DNA of 33,766 bases from an uncultured Porphyromonadaceae bacterium (GCA_947174305.1 CAMWIH010000009.1:1-33766), one strand, 5' to 3'. Shown: positions 17,027-25,161, counted from the stretch's first letter. Notes: generated by a model from the sequence alone, not told the origin. Made by a program: numbers and translations.

Positions 17027-18829
17027 TCAGTTTATCTCCGCTTCTATATTCTTGAGAAATTCGCCGAGTGCGGGATTCTGTGCGATGGCTTTTGCTATAA
17101 ATTCTTTAGGAGGGAGCATCTTCACCACCTCAATTGAGGTGTCGAGTTCAGGTTTCAGGGCAATGAAATCATTTTTCAGGTTGTCGCGCAGGAAGGTTAC
17201 CAGTCTGGTGGATGATTCAAAGGCTTGCCGCTGTGCCGGATGCTCAACAAGTATTTGAAATTCATTTTGCCCCACCATAGATATTTTTGATTTCCTCATA
17301 GCTGAGGTGAGTATGTATTGATCCGGGTTATCCTGGATGAACTTGTTCCAGACCTGCATGAATTTGTCAATATCAACCGGGCTGTTCCTTGGTTCGAGAG
17401 ATGCTGACTCGGTGTGCGCAGTGTCGGATAGCCGGAAAGTGCGAGGCTTCCCCATAGGTTGCCTCGCCTCAGGCGCATGACCGGCTCGTGGAGGTTGATG
17501 GGAGGAAGCAGGCAAAGATGAAGAATGAGCGGGAGCGGAGATTATAGCCGGTTGAGCGGTTGGTTCAGTTTGATGGGAGGAAACTGGGGGCGCAGGATCC
17601 GGAGCCGGAGAGGGGGCTTGCGACGTATATTGAGACTGACTGTCGTTGCTCACAGAAACCGGGGGAGTGGCCGGGTCATGAAGGGGTGGGTTCTTGTAAG
17701 TTCCCGTAAAAGGGGGATCGGCGGGAGCCAGAAGCTGACAGAGACGTATGAGCGTCACTTCAACAAGCAGTTGCTTGTTGGAGGCAGTGCGGTAATTGAA
17801 ATCGCAGTCATTAAGAATCTTCATAGCCGCGTAATACCATTGCAATGGCAGGGAAGTGGCCTGCTGTCGGAAACGCTGGGCTGTGTCGGCCGGCATCTCG
17901 AGCAGGGGAAGGGTGCGGGCATCGGCGGCAACCATCAGGTCGCGGACATGGCTTGCCAATCCTCCGATGAAGAAGAGCGAATCAAAACCCTTGTCGCGAA
18001 TCTCCTTATAAATCAGCAGGGAATCGGGAACGTCAGACTTTGCAAAAGCATCGACCAGCCGGAAATAATATTCATAATCCAGCACATTCAATGTGTCAAT
18101 CGTGGCCTCGTATGTAACGTTTCCCTGACAGGATGCGGCCACCTGATCAAAGATGGAGAGCGCATCGCGCATGGCGCCATCCGCTTTACGCGCAATAACG
18201 CTCAGTGCACGGCGTTCGGCATTAATTCCCTCATTCTTTGCCACATATTCTAGATGATCAACAGTGTCGTCGATAGTGATGCGCTTGAAATCATAAATCT
18301 GACACCGAGACAGGATTGTGGGAATCACCTTATGTTTCTCGGTGGTGGCGAGGATGAAAATAACGTATGAAGGCGGTTCCTCAAGAGTCTTCAGGAAAGC
18401 ATTGAAGGCCGCGGCTGTAAGCATGTGTACCTCATCGATGATGAAAACACGATATTTCCCCACTTGCGGAGGGATGCTGACCTGTTCGGTTATTGCGCGG
18501 ATGTCATCCACACCATTGTTTGAGGCGGCATCGAGTTCGATAAGGTTATATGAATTGCCCTGGTCGATGGCACGGCACGACTCGCATTCACCGCAGGCCT
18601 CACCGTCGGCTGTCGGATTAAGGCAGTTAATGGTTTTGGCAAAAATACGGGCACATGAAGTTTTTCCCACACCCCGGGGTCCGCAGAAAAGATAGGCCTG
18701 GGCAAGGCGTCCCGAAGAGATGGCATTCTTGAGAGTCGAGGTGAGGTTCTTCTGGCCTACCACAGTGTGGAATGTTGACGGACGGTATTTCCGTGCGCTT
18801 ACGATATATCGTTGATTGTTTTCAGGCAT
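17027..18829 (-). CDS. dnaX: DNA polymerase III subunit gamma/tau
   Basis: The clamp-loader ATPase of the replisome. MPENNQRYIVSARKYRPSTF is the typical start. Walker A is GPRGVGKTS (50-58), the zinc-binding cysteines are C69, C79, C82 and C85, Walker B/DExH is IIDEVHML (130-137), and the SRC motif TILSRCQIYDF carries the arginine finger. A Pro/Ser/Ala-rich linker (about 385-475) joins a C-terminal tau-like domain (DIDKFMQVWNKFIQDNP onward). I see no obvious slippery A-run that would make a shorter gamma form. The last codon abuts the folK stop codon with no spacer. Confidence 0.96.
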   Translation of the reverse strand: MPENNQRYIVSARKYRPSTFHTVVGQKNLTSTLKNAISSGRLAQAYLFCGPRGVGKTSCARIFAKTINCLNPTADGEACGECESCRAIDQGNSYNLIELDAASNNGVDDIRAITEQVSIPPQVGKYRVFIIDEVHMLTAAAFNAFLKTLEEPPSYVIFILATTEKHKVIPTILSRCQIYDFKRITIDDTVDHLEYVAKNEGINAERRALSVIARKADGAMRDALSIFDQVAASCQGNVTYEATIDTLNVLDYEYYFRLVDAFAKSDVPDSLLIYKEIRDKGFDSLFFIGGLASHVRDLMVAADARTLPLLEMPADTAQRFRQQATSLPLQWYYAAMKILNDCDFNYRTASNKQLLVEVTLIRLCQLLAPADPPFTGTYKNPPLHDPATPPVSVSNDSQSQYTSQAPSPAPDPAPPVSSHQTEPTAQPAIISAPAHSSSLPASSHQPPRAGHAPEARQPMGKPRTFRLSDTAHTESASLEPRNSPVDIDKFMQVWNKFIQDNPDQYILTSAMRKSKISMVGQNEFQILVEHPAQRQAFESSTRLVTFLRDNLKNDFIALKPELDTSIEVVKMLPPKEFIAKAIAQNPALGEFLKNIEAEIN

Positions 18830-19090
18830 TACAGTGATGAAGTTGCTGCGAATAATTTGGTAAAAAGATTCCTCTTCTACTTCTTATAGCGGGAGTGAAA
18901 GAGAAATAATTACAAATCTAATAAAAAAATCTGATATGGTTGATATGATGGATGCAACAATATCGGGTGTGAGACGTTACAAATTTAAGAATATAACCAA
19001 AATTTACGGCCTGTATTGTGTAAATGAGGCTAAGTGAAAATTAATCATTACCGGGAGAGGTGCCCGGGTTGCTTATTAAAACAGGAAATT
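18830..19090. other. Divergent dnaX / adenosyltransferase intergenic region
   Basis: 261 bp. On the minus strand TAGATTTG (18913-18920) matches the -7 consensus for dnaX, although no TTG lies 20 nt further up. Just before the adenosyltransferase gene, CCGGG (19051-19055) can pair with CCCGG (19063-19067). I found no cobalamin-riboswitch core. Confidence 0.5.
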
Positions 19091-19648
19091 ATGAAGAGCT
19101 CTTTATACACACGCACCGGAGATGACGGCACCACATCGCTCGTAGGTGGCGCGCGTGCCAAGAAGAACAGTCCGCGTCTGGAAGCATACGGAACAATTGA
19201 CGAATTATCATCTTACCTCGGAGCAATTGCATCCGACATACGCGCTGACAATGAGTTGCAGGGACAGGTGAAGGAGATTCAGAATGAATTGTTCAATATC
19301 GGTGCTTACCTTGCCACGCAGCCGGCTATGGGAGAGCGTCCGGCCTGCAAGAGCCTTACTGAGGAGAAAATGAACCAGCTGGAGGGTTGGATTGATGCCC
19401 TTGATGAGCAGACTCCCAAGATCAATGCCTTTGTATTGCCCGGAGGAAGCGAGTTGGCATCGAAGGCTCACCTTGCAAGGGTGGTATGCCGCAGGGCAGA
19501 ACGACGCATCATCGACCTCTCGGATGTGGAGTATGTGGATCCTCAGGTCACTGCCTATATAAACCGCCTTTCCGATTATCTCTTCATCGCCGCACGTTAC
19601 ATCAATTTCATGCGTGGCGTGAACGAGGTGGTATGGCATCAAGGTTGA
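19091..19648 (+). CDS. Cob(I)yrinic acid a,c-diamide adenosyltransferase, PduO type
   Basis: Transfers the 5'-deoxyadenosyl group of ATP to cob(I)alamin, making coenzyme B12. The PduO/MMAB signature is complete at the N-terminus (YTRTGDDGTTSLVGGAR and RLEAYGTIDELSSYLG), and the C-terminal helix carries VVCRRAERRI and YINRLSDYLFIAARY. ATG 19091 (MKSSLYTRTG, 185 aa) is chosen over the upstream start in the track because homology begins there. In Bacteroidales the cofactor serves methylmalonyl-CoA mutase and other B12 enzymes; no B12 neighbours are visible here, so it stands alone. Confidence 0.92.
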   Translation: MKSSLYTRTGDDGTTSLVGGARAKKNSPRLEAYGTIDELSSYLGAIASDIRADNELQGQVKEIQNELFNIGAYLATQPAMGERPACKSLTEEKMNQLEGWIDALDEQTPKINAFVLPGGSELASKAHLARVVCRRAERRIIDLSDVEYVDPQVTAYINRLSDYLFIAARYINFMRGVNEVVWHQG

Positions 19649-19723
19649 AGGTGTATATTAAGGATTAGTTGATATGTTGCCAAGCTTGATAGTGGCAATT
19701 TCAATAAGAAAAAAGATTAGTAA

Positions 19724-19738
19724 CAGCCAACTTGGCTG
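19724..19738. repeat. 15-bp palindrome upstream of the DUF2795-type gene
   Basis: CAGCCAACTTGGCTG has perfect 7-bp arms, 33 bp before the ATG at 19772. It could be an operator or a small leader hairpin. Confidence 0.35.
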
Positions 19739-19771
19739 AAAATTATAGAAAACAAATAAAAACAGAAAGAT

Positions 19772-19993
19772 ATGTATTGGACACTTGAACTTGCGTCAAA
19801 GCTTGAAGACGCACCCTGGCCCGCTACAAAAGAGGAGTTGATTGATTTCGCCATGCGTAGCGGTGCCCCGATGGAAGTGATTGAGAATCTCCACGAGATA
19901 GAGGATGAAGGCGAGATCTACGAGAGCATCGAAGACATCTGGCCCGACTATCCCTCCAAAGACGACTTCTTCTTCAACGAGGAGGAGTATTAA
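19772..19993 (+). CDS. Small conserved DUF2795-type protein
   Basis: 73 aa, acidic and without cysteines. MYWTLELASKLEDAPWPATKEELIDFAMRSG followed by an IENL..EIEDEGEIYESIEDIWPDYP segment is a pattern I recognise from a very conserved small Bacteroidetes protein annotated DUF2795. The family has no established function. It stands between the adenosyltransferase gene and a strong terminator, so it is likely a monocistronic unit. Confidence 0.85.
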   Translation: MYWTLELASKLEDAPWPATKEELIDFAMRSGAPMEVIENLHEIEDEGEIYESIEDIWPDYPSKDDFFFNEEEY

Positions 19994-20022
19994 GTCTTAA
20001 TAATTGAATTAAATTACTAATA

Positions 20023-20068
20023 ACCAGCCATATAAACAATAATTATTTGTTTGTATGGCTGGTGTTTT
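20023..20068 (+). terminator. Strong rho-independent terminator
   Basis: ACCAGCCATA (20023-20032) pairs with TATGGCTGGT (20054-20063). The stem extends inward to about 16 bp with one G-U, and GTTTTA follows. It lies 30 nt after the small DUF2795-type gene. Confidence 0.88.
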
Positions 20069-20230
20069 ATGGTCTGAAATGGCGAAATTTGTTTGTATTT
20101 AGATGTTATTTTTCAACCATTGTTTGTATATAAGTATTGTTTTATGTGGATTGACCGGAATATAGTGAAATCTCATTCAAAATTAACAAAAATAAATAAT
20201 GTGGTTTAATGTTTTGGCAGATACATTGAT

Positions 20231-20238
20231 TAATTTTG
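20231..20238 (+). promoter_or_regulatory. -7 box only 4 nt before the DUF1848 start codon
   Basis: TAATTTTG matches TAnnTTTG and the ATG begins at 20243. Transcription normally starts 5-8 nt after this box, so the mRNA would be leaderless or nearly so. A -33 element is not clear. Confidence 0.5.
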
Positions 20239-20242
20239 CACC

Positions 20243-21301
20243 ATGAAGCAGAAAAGAGTAAAAATTTGCAAGGAAGATGGAAGCGAGGTTGATGCTGTGG
20301 CTCCTGTGATATTGTCAGCGAGCAGGGCCACGGATATTCCGGCATTTTACTCTGAATGGTTTTTCAATCGGCTTGACAGCGGGTATTGCTGTTGGCGCAA
20401 TCCGTTTAATGGAGTCGAGACCTATGTGTCGTTTCAGGATGTGCGATTTGTTGTCTTCTGGTCAAAGAATCCCGCTCCTCTATTGCCTTATCTTAAGCGG
20501 TTGCAAGGGAAGGGGATACGTTGCTATATTCAATATACCCTCAATGACTATGACTCGGAAGGACTTGAGCCCGGAGTTCCGCCATTAGCTCAACGCATAG
20601 AGACTTTCAAGATGCTTGTTTATATATTAGGTAAGGGGAGGGTTGTCTGGAGATTTGACCCCATGATTCTCACTGATAAGATCAACATTGATAATTTGCT
20701 TGAAAAAGTCAAAAGAATAGGAGATCAACTACAAGATTATACAGAGAAATTAGTGTTTAGTTTCGCCGACATATCGTCATATCGAAAAGTTAAGTCTAAT
20801 CTCGAAAAGACTGGAATCAATTATATTGAGTGGACTGAAGCTTTAATGATCGAATTCGCTGAAAAACTGTCAGCAATGAACGAGAAATGTGGTTGGAACT
20901 TCAAACTTTCCACATGCTGTGAGCGAATTGATTTGGCCAAATATGGCATAGAGCCCAATAGATGTGTTGATGACGAACTTATATCGCGCATAGCGTGGAG
21001 TGATAAGGATCTGATGGAATATCTGGGTATTAGGCTTGGGTCAATTGAACGAAATATTTTCGAGGAAGAGATTGTGCCGGAGGGAGGATGGAAAATTTCG
21101 GATAGTCTTTATGCCATCCGCACTCATGGAAACCGTGACTCAGGACAACGCCAATATTGCGGATGCGTATCATCGAAAGATATAGGAGCATACAACACCT
21201 GTCCACACGGCTGTGTGTATTGCTATGCGAATTCGACTCTTGGTTCTGCCCATAAATCCTTCCTCCGACATAATCCCAATGCTGAAGCTATTATGGGTTA
21301 A
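20243..21301 (+). CDS. DUF1848 family protein with C-terminal CX3CX2C cluster
   Basis: 352 aa. The N-terminal part (ILSASRATDIPAFYSEWFFNRL, VSFQDVRFVVFWSKNPAPLL, YIQYTLNDY, VVWRFDPMILTD) is typical of the uncharacterised DUF1848 family. The C-terminus ends with a cysteine cluster: YCGC followed by CPHGCVYCYANS, where C320, C324 and C327 form an exact CX3CX2C spacing as in radical-SAM enzymes. In classical radical-SAM proteins this motif is near the N-terminus; here it is near the C-terminal end of the chain. An iron-sulfur cluster is a reasonable inference; the substrate is unknown. The gene has no close co-oriented neighbour. Confidence 0.85.
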   Translation: MKQKRVKICKEDGSEVDAVAPVILSASRATDIPAFYSEWFFNRLDSGYCCWRNPFNGVETYVSFQDVRFVVFWSKNPAPLLPYLKRLQGKGIRCYIQYTLNDYDSEGLEPGVPPLAQRIETFKMLVYILGKGRVVWRFDPMILTDKINIDNLLEKVKRIGDQLQDYTEKLVFSFADISSYRKVKSNLEKTGINYIEWTEALMIEFAEKLSAMNEKCGWNFKLSTCCERIDLAKYGIEPNRCVDDELISRIAWSDKDLMEYLGIRLGSIERNIFEEEIVPEGGWKISDSLYAIRTHGNRDSGQRQYCGCVSSKDIGAYNTCPHGCVYCYANSTLGSAHKSFLRHNPNAEAIMG

Positions 21302-21600
21302 TACATGATTTCCATAGTGGTCCAAGTAAGCTCTCATTTCATCCACACAATAAGACAGATTAAAGGCTTAATTTAGTTTTTGGTGGCGTTTTATTTTAGT
21401 TCTTTGCGGTGTTTTGTTTTAGTTTTTTGTGATATTTAGTTTTGAACTTGTACTGCTCCAATAAAAGTAGATGCTATATTGGATGTAATGATATTTGTTT
21501 GGCCAATGTTTGGCCGTAAAAAATAGATTTTTTTAACCAATCGCCTCAGACCGTCTCAAATGGTCTGGCTTGTTTGACCATATTCCAGTTTAAATGTGCG
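21302..21600. other. Intergenic region with tandem T-rich repeat and small dyads
   Basis: 299 bp without a convincing gene, between the convergent DUF1848 and ATPase genes. It holds a two-unit 23-nt tandem repeat (21384-21429), a GGCCAA/TTGGCC dyad (21501-21515) and a CAGACC/GGTCTG dyad (21547-21567). Either dyad may act as a weak terminator, but neither has a good T-run. Confidence 0.5.
21384..21429. repeat. Two tandem 23-nt T-rich repeats
   Basis: 21384-21406 and 21407-21429 agree at 19 of 23 positions (common core TTTTAGTT), and a partial third copy follows (ATATTTAGTTTTG). The repeat is directly adjacent and in phase. Confidence 0.6.
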
Positions 21601-22803
21601 TTATTGTACGCTTAATAACCAGCGTGGAATATCTACTATTCTTATCCCTTCGTAATCAGTTTCTTCGTTTCGGGTCCGTGCAAGTAGCAGTTTGGGATAG
21701 GCATCACGTATCTGCAACAACGGTTCCACCTCACGTTTGAAAGTCGTTTCTACTGAAATATCATCACTTACCTGAATGTAGATTTTATCCCCACCTTTCA
21801 TTGCAACGAAATCTATCTCCTTCTGGTAGAGTTTGCCTACATATACCTCATACCCACGTCGTAACAATTCAATGAACACTATGTTTTCAAGCATACGCCC
21901 CCAGTCCATGTTTCGTTTGCCCAGTTCTGCAAAACGTATCCCGGTGTCCGCAAGATAGTATTTGCTCAATGATTGCAGATAGTTTTTCCCTTTTACATCG
22001 TAGCGTTTAGCTTCGTAAAACACAAAAGCGTTGCACAGATAATCTATGTATCTGCCGACAATCTTATGATTGGTTTCCACCCCATCGGCTATAAAACTCC
22101 CGCTTATATTTCGTGAAGAGGATATATTGCCGATATTGTCCATTAGGTAATGGCTCATACGCTTCATCATCATTGGATTGCCAAGCTTATATTTCTCTAC
22201 AAGGTCACGGATAAGTATTGTTTCATAAACGTCTCGGATATATTTATCTCTATCTGCTGTCCTTGAATAAGGATATGCACCTGACAGACCGCCTACCTGG
22301 ATGTAATCAGTGAAAGCTTCTTGCATATTGCTATCTGCTATCTCAAAATATGTGCAGTATTCACTGAAACTGAACGGAAAAACATGTATCTCTATATGGC
22401 GACCTGTAAACAGAGTGGCAAGATCGCTGCTCAAAAGAAAAGCATTGGAGCCAGTAATGTATATGTCATACCTTTCTTCCGAATGCAGGCTGTTTATTGT
22501 AAGCTCAAAACCAGCACACAGCTGCACCTCATCAATCATAAGATAGTTGTTTACTCCATCCTTATATTGCTCTTCTACATACTCATTAAGAGCATGGTAT
22601 TCTTTTAACTTTTCAAAACGGAGCTTAGTAAGATCAATTTCAATAATATTTGCCGTCGAATCAACGCTACGGATATAACGGGCAAAGGCACTCAGAAGCT
22701 TTGATTTTCCAGAGCGTCTGATACCGGTCACTATCTTTATGTCGGGAGTATTCATTACTCCTGATAACTGATTGAGATAGTGTGGTCTGCTTATTAGTTT
22801 CAT
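21601..22803 (-). CDS. AAA family ATPase with C-terminal DUF4143 (nuclease-like) domain
   Basis: A 400-aa member of the AAA_14/DUF4143 group, widespread and often mobile in Bacteroidales, with no firmly known function. Walker A is GIRRSGKSKL (27-36), Walker B is YLMIDEVQL (about 91-99), and YITGSNAFLL is the sensor region. HVFPFSFSEY and YIQVGGLSGAYPY follow the family pattern. The C-terminal DUF4143 region has LENIVFIELLRRGYEVYVGK and EIDFVAMKGGDKIYIQVS, which resembles a PD-(D/E)XK nuclease core. It has its own consensus promoter and no operon partner. Toxin-antitoxin or defence roles have been suggested for the family, but nothing here proves one. Confidence 0.88.
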   Translation of the reverse strand: MKLISRPHYLNQLSGVMNTPDIKIVTGIRRSGKSKLLSAFARYIRSVDSTANIIEIDLTKLRFEKLKEYHALNEYVEEQYKDGVNNYLMIDEVQLCAGFELTINSLHSEERYDIYITGSNAFLLSSDLATLFTGRHIEIHVFPFSFSEYCTYFEIADSNMQEAFTDYIQVGGLSGAYPYSRTADRDKYIRDVYETILIRDLVEKYKLGNPMMMKRMSHYLMDNIGNISSSRNISGSFIADGVETNHKIVGRYIDYLCNAFVFYEAKRYDVKGKNYLQSLSKYYLADTGIRFAELGKRNMDWGRMLENIVFIELLRRGYEVYVGKLYQKEIDFVAMKGGDKIYIQVSDDISVETTFKREVEPLLQIRDAYPKLLLARTRNEETDYEGIRIVDIPRWLLSVQ

Positions 22804-22852
22804 ATCGAGTGGTGTCCCAAACTTAAAAATATTTCATTTTTGGGATGTGAGA

Positions 22853-22885
22853 CAAAGATAAGTATTAATTCCAAATTATACAAAA
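22853..22885 (-). promoter_or_regulatory. Consensus promoter for the AAA/DUF4143 ATPase gene
   Basis: On the minus strand TTTTG (22885-22881) is followed by a 20-nt spacer and TATCTTTG (22860-22853). Transcription would begin near 22846, about 43 nt before the ATG. Confidence 0.75.
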
Positions 22886-22920
22886 GATTCTGTAGGAATT
22901 GCACGGAAAATATGATTTCA

Positions 22921-22960
22921 AAATTATTGCTGTCGTACATTTGTATGACAGCAATAATTT
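22921..22960. repeat. 18-bp hairpin-forming inverted repeat in a divergent intergenic region
   Basis: AAATTATTGCTGTC (22921-22934) is perfectly repeated in reverse at 22947-22960. The stem extends inward by one G-U and three further pairs to an ATTT loop. It lies between two divergently transcribed genes, so it is unlikely to be a needed terminator. Confidence 0.7.
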
Positions 22961-23010
22961 ATTAAACGCACAAGATGGGTTGGAAGTGAAGAAATTTTAA
23001 AGAATTGTGT

Positions 23011-23018
23011 TAATTTTG
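23011..23018 (+). promoter_or_regulatory. -7 box for the EamA transporter gene
   Basis: TAATTTTG matches TAnnTTTG. The start site would be near 23024, giving a leader of about 30 nt; no TTG is seen 20 nt upstream. Confidence 0.5.
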
Positions 23019-23053
23019 CAGTTGTCAGTTGCCTTTACACTTTTTTAATTTAT

Positions 23054-23953
23054 ATGAATCAGAGTAAACTTATTGGCCATCTGGCCATGTTGGGAGCCAA
23101 TGTGATGTGGGGATTGATGTCGCCGGTGGCCAAGATGGTGTTTGCCGGAGGGATTGTGGCGCCGGTGGTGATGGTGGATTTCAGAGTGGGCACTGCCGCC
23201 CTGTTGTTCTGGCTCGCTTCCCTCTTCACAGCGCGAGCGCATGTGCCACCCAAAGATATACTGCGGCTATTTGGTGCCGGAATGTTGGGAATACTTCTGA
23301 ATCAGGGGTGCTTTATATTTGGCGTAAGCCTTACTTCTCCCGGCGAAGCCTCTCTCGTAACAACCACCATGCCGATGTGGGTGATGCTCCTCGCATGGGT
23401 GTTTCTTCGCGAGCCTGTCACTGTAAAGAAATGGGGAGGAATCCTGTTGGGAGCTTGCGGAGCTGTGATCCTTATTTTGGGAAGCGGGAATGTTGGAGGC
23501 GGAGACAAGCCGGCCTTGGGAGATTTTATAGTGCTCTGCGCACAATTAAGCTATGCATTGTATCTTACACTATATCGTAATTTCATACGCAAATACAGCC
23601 TTGTCACGCTTATGAAATGGATGTTCCTCTCGGCTGCTGTGGTAGCGTTACCAGGAAGTATTAATTCGATTATCTCCACCGATTGGCATTCTATTGCGCC
23701 TATGGAATGGGGAGGAATCGGGTATGTGGCGGTCTGCGGAACGTTTCTGGCTTACGTCTGCATAATGATAGGGCAGAAGCGACTTCGGCCAACATTAGTT
23801 GGAATGTATAATTACGTTCAGCCGATAGTGGCGACCATTACAGGTATCAGCCTTGGGCTTGACGTATTCACCCCGTTAAAAGGTCTTGCCATCATATTGA
23901 TATTCTCCGGTGTTTGGCTTGTGACCGTGAGCAAAGGAAGGGAGAATGGCTGA
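23054..23953 (+). CDS. EamA/DMT-superfamily transporter
   Basis: A 299-aa inner-membrane protein with about ten hydrophobic helices in two homologous EamA halves. The first half begins HLAMLGANVMWGLMSPVAKMV and includes NQGCFIFGVSLTSPGEASLVTTTMPMWVMLLAWVFLREPVTVKKWGG. The second starts LSYALYLTLYRNFIRKYS and ends PLKGLAIILIFSGVWLVTVSKG. The family exports amino acids, metabolites or drugs; the substrate cannot be told from sequence. It stands alone between a divergent ATPase gene and a terminator. Confidence 0.9.
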   Translation: MNQSKLIGHLAMLGANVMWGLMSPVAKMVFAGGIVAPVVMVDFRVGTAALLFWLASLFTARAHVPPKDILRLFGAGMLGILLNQGCFIFGVSLTSPGEASLVTTTMPMWVMLLAWVFLREPVTVKKWGGILLGACGAVILILGSGNVGGGDKPALGDFIVLCAQLSYALYLTLYRNFIRKYSLVTLMKWMFLSAAVVALPGSINSIISTDWHSIAPMEWGGIGYVAVCGTFLAYVCIMIGQKRLRPTLVGMYNYVQPIVATITGISLGLDVFTPLKGLAIILIFSGVWLVTVSKGRENG

Positions 23954-24054
23954 TATCATTATGTGGAGGATACGCTTTCGCTAAAGTTAAGTTAGATGAA
24001 CACAGGAGAGGGTGAATTAAAAATTATGATCTTCTCTCCATCCGGATAAAAGTA

Positions 24055-24100
24055 TGACGGTGTGTCAAATTTTTGCATTTTGACACACCGTCACTTCTTT
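24055..24100. terminator. Bidirectional terminator between EamA and the minus-strand operon
   Basis: TGACGGTGTGTCAAA (24055-24069) pairs perfectly with TTTGACACACCGTCA (24079-24093), a 15-bp stem with a 9-nt loop. CTTCTTTTA follows on the plus strand and TACTTTTATCC on the minus strand, so it can serve both directions. A very similar stem occurs at 31096-31126. Confidence 0.88.
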
Positions 24101-24300
24101 TATGGATTGATTAACTTCTTTATCAAAGCTGTGGCCTTATACCGTAATTCTGCCTTTCGAGATGTTGGTAGTTTAAAATACCAGATTATACCACCTATTA
24201 TGGTGAAAAGAAGAGCATAATCAAGCAAGCCGAATATTAAACGACAGGTCCATTTTATGATAAGGTATGTGCAGACAAAATATAGTTTAGTCGATTGTAT
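24100..24300 (-). CDS. Possible small membrane protein, last gene of the operon (no ATG start)
   Basis: An open frame of 66 codons overlaps the end of the 200-aa gene by 14 nt and stops right at the operon terminator. Its translation looks protein-like: LYFVCTYLIIKW, a strong membrane helix (LLDYALLFTIIGGIIWYF) and a basic amphipathic tail (SRKAELRYKATALIKK). There is no ATG or GTG in frame. Candidate starts are an ATA at 24300 (coupled position after GAAG) or a TTG at 24228, which would give 42 aa. It may be a real gene with a non-AUG start, a gene that lost its start by mutation, or a frameshift extension of the upstream gene. Confidence 0.4.
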   Translation of the reverse strand: MQSTKLYFVCTYLIIKWTCRLIFGLLDYALLFTIIGGIIWYFKLPTSRKAELRYKATALIKKLINP

Positions 24301-24889
24301 CTTCTGAGGCTATAACTGATACTGGATTCTTTGATATTGACGATTTTGTTTGTATCAATATTTCTGTTATACCGGCAGCCATACTCAAAAGTCCAAGATA
24401 TATGTGAAAGCCCTTATCGCTGGTAAAGTCAGAAGAGGACCAGTTCTTTAGTGCATCAAAACTACTACCTACAATATTTTGATCTTGAATGGGGAACAGG
24501 AGAGCCACAAATATCACTCCACAAACAGGCACAAGCATAAACCACTTATTGACAGTCCAAGTCTCACCATAAAGCCTATATGCCATAAATAGCATTACAA
24601 CTGCCAGAATTATCTTTTCCAATCCAAGCATAATGCCCACTGTCCCTATAATATTAGCACCACCAAACATAAAGAACGCTATAGCATAACCAGCCACCAT
24701 CCATGTTGCTTTCTGCCCTCTTATGAAAGGAGGGAGCATTCCGAATATAATCATCAATGCTATGATGACATTTTGTTTCCAAGCAGCTCCTTCAAGGATG
24801 GCGCTCCCGAAGAGATTTACACCAGAAAGTGTGATTACTCCCATAGCGATTAAATAAATGGGGAAAAGAAGATTGTTATAAGATTTCAT
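24287..24889 (-). CDS. Polytopic membrane protein of unknown function
   Basis: 200 aa with about six hydrophobic segments (for example LFPIYLIAMGVITLSGVNLF, VIIALMIIFGMLPPFI, WMVAGYAIAFFMFGGANIIG, IILAVVMLFMAYRLY, WFMLVPVCGVIFVALLFP and HIYLGLLSMAAGITEIL) and a short polar C-terminus. I recognise no family. It starts 9 bp after the stop of the 66-aa gene, so it is clearly in the same operon. Confidence 0.75.
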   Translation of the reverse strand: MKSYNNLLFPIYLIAMGVITLSGVNLFGSAILEGAAWKQNVIIALMIIFGMLPPFIRGQKATWMVAGYAIAFFMFGGANIIGTVGIMLGLEKIILAVVMLFMAYRLYGETWTVNKWFMLVPVCGVIFVALLFPIQDQNIVGSSFDALKNWSSSDFTSDKGFHIYLGLLSMAAGITEILIQTKSSISKNPVSVIASEDTID

Positions 24890-24898
24890 TTTACCAGC

Positions 24899-25099
24899 TT
24901 ATTTGATGTTTACACTCATTGAGAATCCTTTACTGACGTTTGCACCGGGAAAATTCGCTTGAATCCATTGTTCCTGCTTGGCTTTATTACCCATCAATTG
25001 AGAATAGTATCCGGTTTCTGAGGAGGAGCATTCGAGTGTGCGGGTGAATGGTTTCGGACCATTCATCTGGTAAACTCCCTTGATTGTTACTTTCGCCAT
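24899..25099 (-). CDS. Small protein of unknown function, 66 aa
   Basis: The track ORF begins at 25165, but ATG 25099 (MAKVTIKGVYQMNGPKPFTRTLEC) gives a compact soluble protein and avoids an unlikely hydrophobic N-terminus translated from the spacer. It has an even mix of beta-prone residues, a single cysteine and the C-terminus GANVSKGFSMSVNIK. No family is recognised. Only 9 bp separate it from the membrane-protein gene, implying coupled expression. Confidence 0.7.
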   Translation of the reverse strand: MAKVTIKGVYQMNGPKPFTRTLECSSSETGYYSQLMGNKAKQEQWIQANFPGANVSKGFSMSVNIK

Positions 25100-25161
25100 G
25101 TTGTAGTAGGTTATTAAGTTATTTTTAAATGACTTCGATAGTATGAGTAGTAAGGTATAGG

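Noticed and set aside
17525-18253. 242-aa plus-strand ORF opposite dnaX
   Set aside because: Antisense to a fully recognisable dnaX; composition follows the opposite strand.
19031-19080. Cobalamin riboswitch before the adenosyltransferase gene
   Set aside because: GGGAGAGGTGCC loosely resembles a B12 box, but the upstream core (GCCACTG and the other conserved loops) is not present, and a simple CCGGG/CCCGG hairpin explains the segment.
19677-19698. Terminator after the adenosyltransferase gene
   Set aside because: The TTGCCA/TGGCAA stem is only 6 bp with a 10-nt loop and a poor T-run.
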